Positions 30,893-34,782 of a DNA stretch of 34,782 bases are shown piece by piece. The position numbers and the translations under genes are program-made. The stretch covers positions 1 through 34,782 of the forward strand of contig NZ_CAMLSE010000054.1 in the NCBI RefSeq assembly GCF_946482605.1, written 5' to 3'. The stretch comes from an uncultured Dyadobacter sp. GTDB lineage: Bacteria > Bacteroidota > Bacteroidia > Cytophagales > Spirosomataceae. The notes beneath the pieces are model-generated. The model saw nothing but the letters and a program-made list of their open reading frames with translations, did not search any database and was not told the origin of the DNA. Each line of letters opens with the position of its first letter. Position 1 is the stretch's first letter.

Positions 30893-31126
30893 TCATCCCA
30901 GCTTCCGCAATCCCTGTATCAGAAATTCCAGCCCATTCATCCGGATTTCCAGCATCGTCGCGAGCAGTACGCCCAGCTTGCCTTTGGGAAAGCCTTCGCG
31001 CTGAAACCATTCGAGGTAAGAAACAGGCAAGTCGGCAATGATCCAGTCCTTGTACTTGCCGAAAGGCATTTTCTGGCGGATCAGTTCTTTGAGTATTTCC
31101 GAATCCGGTTGTTGTAATTCCTGCAT
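30893..31126 (-). CDS. DUF3820 family protein
   Basis: A 77-residue protein matching DUF3820. It has the MPFGKYKDWIIADLPVSYLEW block (residues 20-40), then GFPKGKLGVLL and the C-terminal helix EIRMNGLEFLIQGLRKL. These small cytosolic proteins are of unknown function; similar domains are sometimes linked with nucleic acid enzymes, which cannot be judged here. The ATG at 31126 is 10 bases after the pncB stop, so the two genes are probably one transcript. The 3' end abuts the GC-rich hairpin at 30859. Confidence 0.88.
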   Translation of the reverse strand: MQELQQPDSEILKELIRQKMPFGKYKDWIIADLPVSYLEWFQREGFPKGKLGVLLATMLEIRMNGLEFLIQGLRKLG

Positions 31127-31136
31127 TGTAGGTTAT

Positions 31137-32606
31137 TTAGTCCACATTCCCCGCCCGGAGTTTTAAAATCAGTTCCGTTTTCAAATCGAAAAGGTCCTTT
31201 TCCAAACCTACCGGATAGGTATGCGGATTGACGAAACGTTTGATCCCTTTATAAAAGTGCGACAACTGATCCGCTACCCGTGCGCGTGTCTCATGCACGG
31301 AAGGGCGCTTGTAGATCAGCTGCCCGTCGGCAAATATCGGCACCAGCAGGTCTTCGTATTGCATTTGATCATCGAATGACCTGTTTTTAGTAAAATCATA
31401 AGGATCTACCATTGTTGATTTCCCTATCAATGGCGTTTCAGTATCAAAAATCATATCAGACACAAAGCCGCGCATATCCTTGAAACGACGTACCTGCTGG
31501 ATACCCGGGGTCGACACTTTGATCGCCTGTTCCGACAATTTCAGTTTGTAGTCCCAATCGCCTGTTTCTGAGCGGATCGCCGCCAGTTTGAAAACACCAC
31601 CTAATGCAGGCTGGTCGTAAGCCGTCACGAGCTTGGTCCCGATTCCCCATACATTGATCTGCGCTCCCTGGATTTTGAGACTATCCATAATATATTCATC
31701 CAGGTCGTTGCTCGCCACGATGCTGGTCTTCCCGAAGCCAGCTTCATCGAGCATCTTCCTCGCCTCGATACTGAGATAAGCCAGGTCACCCGAATCCAGG
31801 CGGATACCGGCGAGGTCGTAGCCCCGTTCGCGCAGATGCTCCCCTACTTTGATGGCATGCCTGACCCCGTTCAGCGAATCGTAAGTGTCCACAAGCAATG
31901 TCACATTATTCGGCATGTGTTTGGCATACTCCTCAAATGCCTCCAATTCGCTGTCGAAAGACATTACCCAGCTGTGTGCGTGTGTGCCTTTTACCGGAAT
32001 GTCGTAAAGCTTGCCTGCCAGAACATTCGAGGTCGCATCGAAGCCGCCGATATAGGCCGCCCGGCTTGCCGTAACGCCGCCATCCGGCCCCTGCGCACGC
32101 CGCAAACCGAATTCCAGTAATGCATCCTTATCCGCTACCAGGCGCATACGCGCAGCCTTCGTCGCAACCAGGGACTGGAAGTTAATCAGGTTCAATAACG
32201 GTGTTTCGAGTAACTGACATTGCAGGATTGGCCCCTGAATGCGAAGTAGTGGTTCGTTGGGAAAGACGACTGTCCCTTCCGGGATGGCATCTATACTGCA
32301 TTGGAGTTCCAGTTTCCGGAGGTAATCGATAAAACCTTCGTCGAAAAGCGGCTTGTCATCGCTTCCGCGGACGGATGCTATGTACGTAAGGTCCTCTTCG
32401 TTAAAACGATACTCGTTGAGGTATTCGATCACGCTGCTCAGCCCGCAGGCAATCGTGAAACCACCCTGGAAAGGATGTTTTCTGAAATAGAGATTAAAAA
32501 CTGCTTCCTGCTCCGCTTTTCCCGCTTTCCAGTAACCATAGGCCATGGTAAGCTGGTAAAGATCGGTGAGAAGGCTCATGGAAGTATCATACAGCTGGTT
32601 GATCAT
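31137..32606 (-). CDS. pncB: Nicotinate phosphoribosyltransferase
   Basis: This 489-residue enzyme converts nicotinate and PRPP to nicotinate mononucleotide, the entry step of NAD salvage. Family segments are LLTDLYQLTMAYGYW (12-26), FRKHPFQGGFTIACGL, EFGLRRAQGPDGG, the autophosphorylated His region KGTHAHSWVMSF (206-217; H209 or H211), GIRLDSGDL and VWGIGTKLVTAYDQPALGGVFKL. Length is normal for the long bacterial type. Cytosolic. The ATG at 32606 gives an appropriate start. It is followed by the DUF3820 gene. The 187-base region upstream, apart from the glyS terminator, shows no clear consensus promoter. Confidence 0.96.
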   Translation of the reverse strand: MINQLYDTSMSLLTDLYQLTMAYGYWKAGKAEQEAVFNLYFRKHPFQGGFTIACGLSSVIEYLNEYRFNEEDLTYIASVRGSDDKPLFDEGFIDYLRKLELQCSIDAIPEGTVVFPNEPLLRIQGPILQCQLLETPLLNLINFQSLVATKAARMRLVADKDALLEFGLRRAQGPDGGVTASRAAYIGGFDATSNVLAGKLYDIPVKGTHAHSWVMSFDSELEAFEEYAKHMPNNVTLLVDTYDSLNGVRHAIKVGEHLRERGYDLAGIRLDSGDLAYLSIEARKMLDEAGFGKTSIVASNDLDEYIMDSLKIQGAQINVWGIGTKLVTAYDQPALGGVFKLAAIRSETGDWDYKLKLSEQAIKVSTPGIQQVRRFKDMRGFVSDMIFDTETPLIGKSTMVDPYDFTKNRSFDDQMQYEDLLVPIFADGQLIYKRPSVHETRARVADQLSHFYKGIKRFVNPHTYPVGLEKDLFDLKTELILKLRAGNVD

Positions 32607-32740
32607 CCGGGGGTGCGTTTAGTGTTTACAAACCGCCTAATTACTAAAAAATCGTCACTATTTCCCTCAAAAATGATTTACCTGCGCAAGCATTGAGTTA
32701 GAGGAACAGTTGGCAGGCTCCGCGCAACGAGGCGGTAAAC

Positions 32741-32767
32741 AAAAGAGCGGCCGTTACGGGCCGCTCT
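32741..32767 (-). terminator. Intrinsic terminator of the glycyl-tRNA synthetase gene
   Basis: AGAGCGGCC (32744-32752) pairs with GGCCGCTCT (32759-32767). The minus-strand tail TTTTGTTT follows. It lies 27 bases after the stop at 32794. Confidence 0.8.
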
Positions 32768-32793
32768 CTCAAATAATATTTAGTCTAAGCCTG

Positions 32794-34278
32794 TCAGATC
32801 GCTTCCAGGATCCTTTCAATGGCAACCTGATAACCGATCTTTTCTTTCAGCTCGCTGATATGAACGCGCTCTTGTTCCATGCTGTCGCGGTGACGGATCG
32901 TTACCGTGTCGTCTTCCATGGTCTGATAATCCACCGCAATACAGAACGGTGTTCCGATCAGGTCCTGCCGTGTGTAACGCTTACCGATCGCCGCGCCGTC
33001 GTCATATACAGTGCGGAATGACGATTTCAGCGAATTGGCCAATGCCTGCGCCTTTTCAGCCAGTCCGTCTTTCTTCACCAACGGCAATACCGCCGCCTTG
33101 AACGGAGCCAGGGCCGGGTGTAATTTCAGATAAGTGCGCTCCTTCGCATTTTCACCTTCACCAGTCGTTTCAACCGTAAATGCATTGCAGAATGTAGCCA
33201 GGAACAGGCGGTCAGCTCCCACCGACGTCTCTACCACGTAAGGAATGTAATTGCCGTATGGTTTGCCGTTTTCGTCGAGGTCGGCATCGAAGTACTGTTG
33301 CTTTTTCTTGGAAAGTTCCTGGTGATTACGCAAGTCGAAATCCGTGCGGGAGTGAATACCCTCCATCTCGCGGAAGCCAAACGGAAATTCGAACTCGATA
33401 TCCACGGCTGCATTGGCATAATGCGCAAGCTTTTCATGGTCATGGAATTTCAGCTTTTCAGCAGGCAGGCCAATCGCCTGATGGAACTTCATCCGCGCTT
33501 CTTTCCAGTTGGCATACCATTGCATTTCGGTGCCAGGACGTACAAAGAATTGCATTTCCATTTGTTCAAATTCGCGCATACGGAATGTAAACTGGCGCGC
33601 CACGATCTCGTTCCGGAATGCCTTCCCGATCTGTGCGATACCGAAAGGCACTTTCATCCGTCCGCTCTTCTGCACATTCAAGAAATTCACGAAGATGCCC
33701 TGCGCCGTTTCCGGACGCAGGTAAATGAGGCTCGAATCTTCGGCCACCGATCCCACCTGTGTGCTGAACATCAGGTTAAACTGGCGTACTTCCGTCCAGT
33801 TGGCAGTGCCGGAAACCGGGCATTTGATCCCTTCTGTGATGATCAGTTCGCGGACACCATTCAAGTCCTCGGCGCTCAGCAGCCGGCCCATTTCGGCCAG
33901 CAATGCCTGTGCTTTTTCAGACTGCCCGTCTTTTTCATATTGTTCGGCCTTAGCTTCCAGCAACTGGTCGGCACGGTACCGTTTTTTTGAATCTTTATTG
34001 TCGATCATCGGATCGCTGAATCCGTCGATATGCCCCGACGCTTTCCAGGTCAGCGGGTGCATGAAAATCGCCGCGTCTATACCCACGATATTGTCGTGCA
34101 GCTGCGTCATGGCCTTCCACCAGGCAGCTTTCAGGTTGTTTTTCAATTCCACACCATTCTGACCGTAGTCGTAAACGGCTTGCAATCCATCATATATCTC
34201 GGAAGAAGGAAATACGAAACCGTACTCCTTGGCATGCGCAACAATGTCTTGAAGAGAGGTAGCAGGTGCTTGGCTCAT
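32794..34278 (-). CDS. glyS: Glycyl-tRNA synthetase, alpha2 dimer type
   Basis: A 494-residue class II synthetase that attaches glycine to tRNA-Gly. It is the eukaryote-like homodimeric form, not the separate alpha/beta bacterial type. Signatures are GFVFPSSEIYDG (20-31), YLRPETAQGIFVNF, motif 2 in IGKAFRNEI, EFEQMEMQFFV, motif 3 in VETSVGADRLFLATF and a C-terminal anticodon-binding domain (from about 385, PFKAAVLPLVKKDGLAEKA). Length is slightly above the 460 usual for the type because of an insert near residues 95-140 (KKRYRADQLLEAKAEQYEK). The ATG at 34278 fits. It is probably transcribed from TAATTTTG at 34349-34342. Confidence 0.96.
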   Translation of the reverse strand: MSQAPATSLQDIVAHAKEYGFVFPSSEIYDGLQAVYDYGQNGVELKNNLKAAWWKAMTQLHDNIVGIDAAIFMHPLTWKASGHIDGFSDPMIDNKDSKKRYRADQLLEAKAEQYEKDGQSEKAQALLAEMGRLLSAEDLNGVRELIITEGIKCPVSGTANWTEVRQFNLMFSTQVGSVAEDSSLIYLRPETAQGIFVNFLNVQKSGRMKVPFGIAQIGKAFRNEIVARQFTFRMREFEQMEMQFFVRPGTEMQWYANWKEARMKFHQAIGLPAEKLKFHDHEKLAHYANAAVDIEFEFPFGFREMEGIHSRTDFDLRNHQELSKKKQQYFDADLDENGKPYGNYIPYVVETSVGADRLFLATFCNAFTVETTGEGENAKERTYLKLHPALAPFKAAVLPLVKKDGLAEKAQALANSLKSSFRTVYDDGAAIGKRYTRQDLIGTPFCIAVDYQTMEDDTVTIRHRDSMEQERVHISELKEKIGYQVAIERILEAI

Positions 34279-34341
34279 TCTATTTGTTTAAAAATCAATA
34301 TGAAAAAACGACTATTAAATCCATCAAAATCATGAATTTGG

Positions 34342-34349
34342 CAAAATTA
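34342..34349 (-). promoter_or_regulatory. Candidate -7 element for glyS
   Basis: The minus strand reads TAATTTTG (perfect TAnnTTTG, the same octamer as ahead of nusB), 64-71 bases upstream of the ATG. No clear TTTG is present at the -33 position. Confidence 0.35.
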
Positions 34350-34402
34350 GGGATTTTGACGGCAATGCATATTTTCTTTTATCGTAAATAAAACACCGTA
34401 CA

Positions 34403-34430
34403 CCCGGACGTCCCCGGACGGTTTTGTCCG
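34403..34430 (+). promoter_or_regulatory. Repeated CCCGGACG boxes with a GTCCG arm upstream of the permease gene
   Basis: CCCGGACG occurs at 34403-34410 and again at 34413-34420, exactly 10 bases apart. CGGAC (34415-34419) pairs with GTCCG (34426-34430), and GGACGTCC (34406-34413) is a palindrome. The cluster lies about 65-95 bases ahead of a sigma-54-like element, where an activator would bind. Confidence 0.4.
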
Positions 34431-34495
34431 ATCATGAACACTTCAAACAGAACATATTAATCATAACAAATTGATTATAAACAAGTAAGAAAGAC

Positions 34496-34511
34496 TGGCA
34501 TATGTTTTTCA
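34496..34511 (+). promoter_or_regulatory. Possible sigma-54-type promoter of the FtsX-like gene
   Basis: TGGCA at 34496-34500 and TTTCA at 34507-34511 have the -24/-12 spacing of TGGCACG-N4-TTGCA, but the -12 GC is TC. A start near 34522 would leave about 24 bases of leader before the ATG at 34546. Confidence 0.25.
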
Positions 34512-34545
34512 AATAGCAATAGGACATAACAAACCTCAACTCCCT

Positions 34546-34782
34546 ATGCTTTTCAACTACATCAAAATATCGCTTCGCAACCTGCGTAAACAAAGACTTT
34601 TCAGTGGGTTGAATGTCATAGGGCTCGGTATCGGCATGGCCGCCGTGTGGCTGATGGTCCTGTATGTTGCCGATGAGCTCAGCTACGACCGTTTTTATTC
34701 CAAAGCAGACCGCATTTTCCGGGTCGTCCAGCACGCGCAATGGGCCACCGGAAGCATCAACCTCGCACCTACGTCCGCTCCG
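34546..34782 (+). CDS. FtsX/MacB-like ABC transporter permease, N-terminal part (runs off right edge)
   Basis: The first 79 codons of a permease. LFNYIKISLRNLRKQRLFSG is the usual cytosolic start of the long Bacteroidota FtsX-like permeases. It is followed by a first membrane helix (about residues 21-45, LNVIGLGIGMAAVWLMVLYVADEL) and the conserved ELSYDRFYSKADRIFRV, where the MacB-type periplasmic domain begins. These proteins work with a separate MacB/LolD-type ATPase in export or envelope homeostasis. The rest of the gene and any partners lie outside the window. Upstream DNA carries a possible sigma-54 element and dyad boxes. Confidence 0.9.
   Translation, partial: MLFNYIKISLRNLRKQRLFSGLNVIGLGIGMAAVWLMVLYVADELSYDRFYSKADRIFRVVQHAQWATGSINLAPTSAP

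Overview
The window looks like chromosome from a Bacteroidota bacterium, most likely order Cytophagales and close to Dyadobacter/Spirosoma (inference). The reasons are a SusC/RagA-type TonB-dependent transporter, a GSCFA-domain protein, a long NusB of about 390 residues, FtsX-type permeases of the Bacteroidota kind, few Shine-Dalgarno sequences, and several promoters of the Bacteroidota form TTTG-N19-TAnnTTTG. Base composition is near 50% GC. No rRNA, tRNA, CRISPR array or prophage was seen, and no stretch without a gene exceeds 300 bases.

Layout. 1-1116 (-): N-terminal part of a SusC-like porin. 1376-5977 (-): phosphoglucomutase downstream of a GH63/MGH1-like glucosidase. 6164-7870 (-): an unusually long D-Ala-D-Ala ligase-like ATP-grasp enzyme. 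8033-9465 (-): Fe-S assembly pair (NifU-type scaffold, Mrp/ApbC ATPase). 9525-10526 (-): GSCFA protein. 10676-12103 (+): an uncharacterised 145-residue protein, a 49-residue ORF and a GH16 lipoprotein packed with 1-2 bp gaps. 12142-13914 (+): dnaX with an A10 slippery tract, convergent with a minus-strand run nusB-ytxH-DUF1573-yajC-ybbR-coaE (17661 down to 13925). 17893-19674 (+): ABC exporter. 19745-20331 (+): VapBC-like toxin-antitoxin pair. 20342-25583: a damage-response cassette, with a LexA-like XRE/S24 repressor divergent from a Y-family polymerase and a second, DnaE2-like polymerase III alpha subunit. 25744-30140 (+): lipocalin-like lipoprotein, GyrI-like protein, M16 metalloprotease. 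30150-30890: a REP-associated tyrosine transposase (RAYT) embedded in REP-type hairpins. 30893-34278 (-): DUF3820 protein, nicotinate phosphoribosyltransferase, glycyl-tRNA synthetase. 34546-end (+): start of an FtsX-like ABC permease.

Most genes are housekeeping. The accessory or regulatory points of interest are: (i) the S24 repressor/DinB/DnaE cassette, whose divergent promoter region carries three helically phased GGA-N5-TCC dyads on top of recognisable promoter elements; (ii) the dnaX A10 tract, where a -1 slip meets a stop after one residue, giving an E. coli-like gamma subunit; (iii) the RAYT/REP unit, in which one REP hairpin contains the transposase stop codon; (iv) the unknown 145 + 49 residue gene pair; (v) a PIN toxin whose first catalytic Asp is Asn; and (vi) an intrinsic-terminator-like hairpin whose T-tract ends seven bases before the ybbR start codon.
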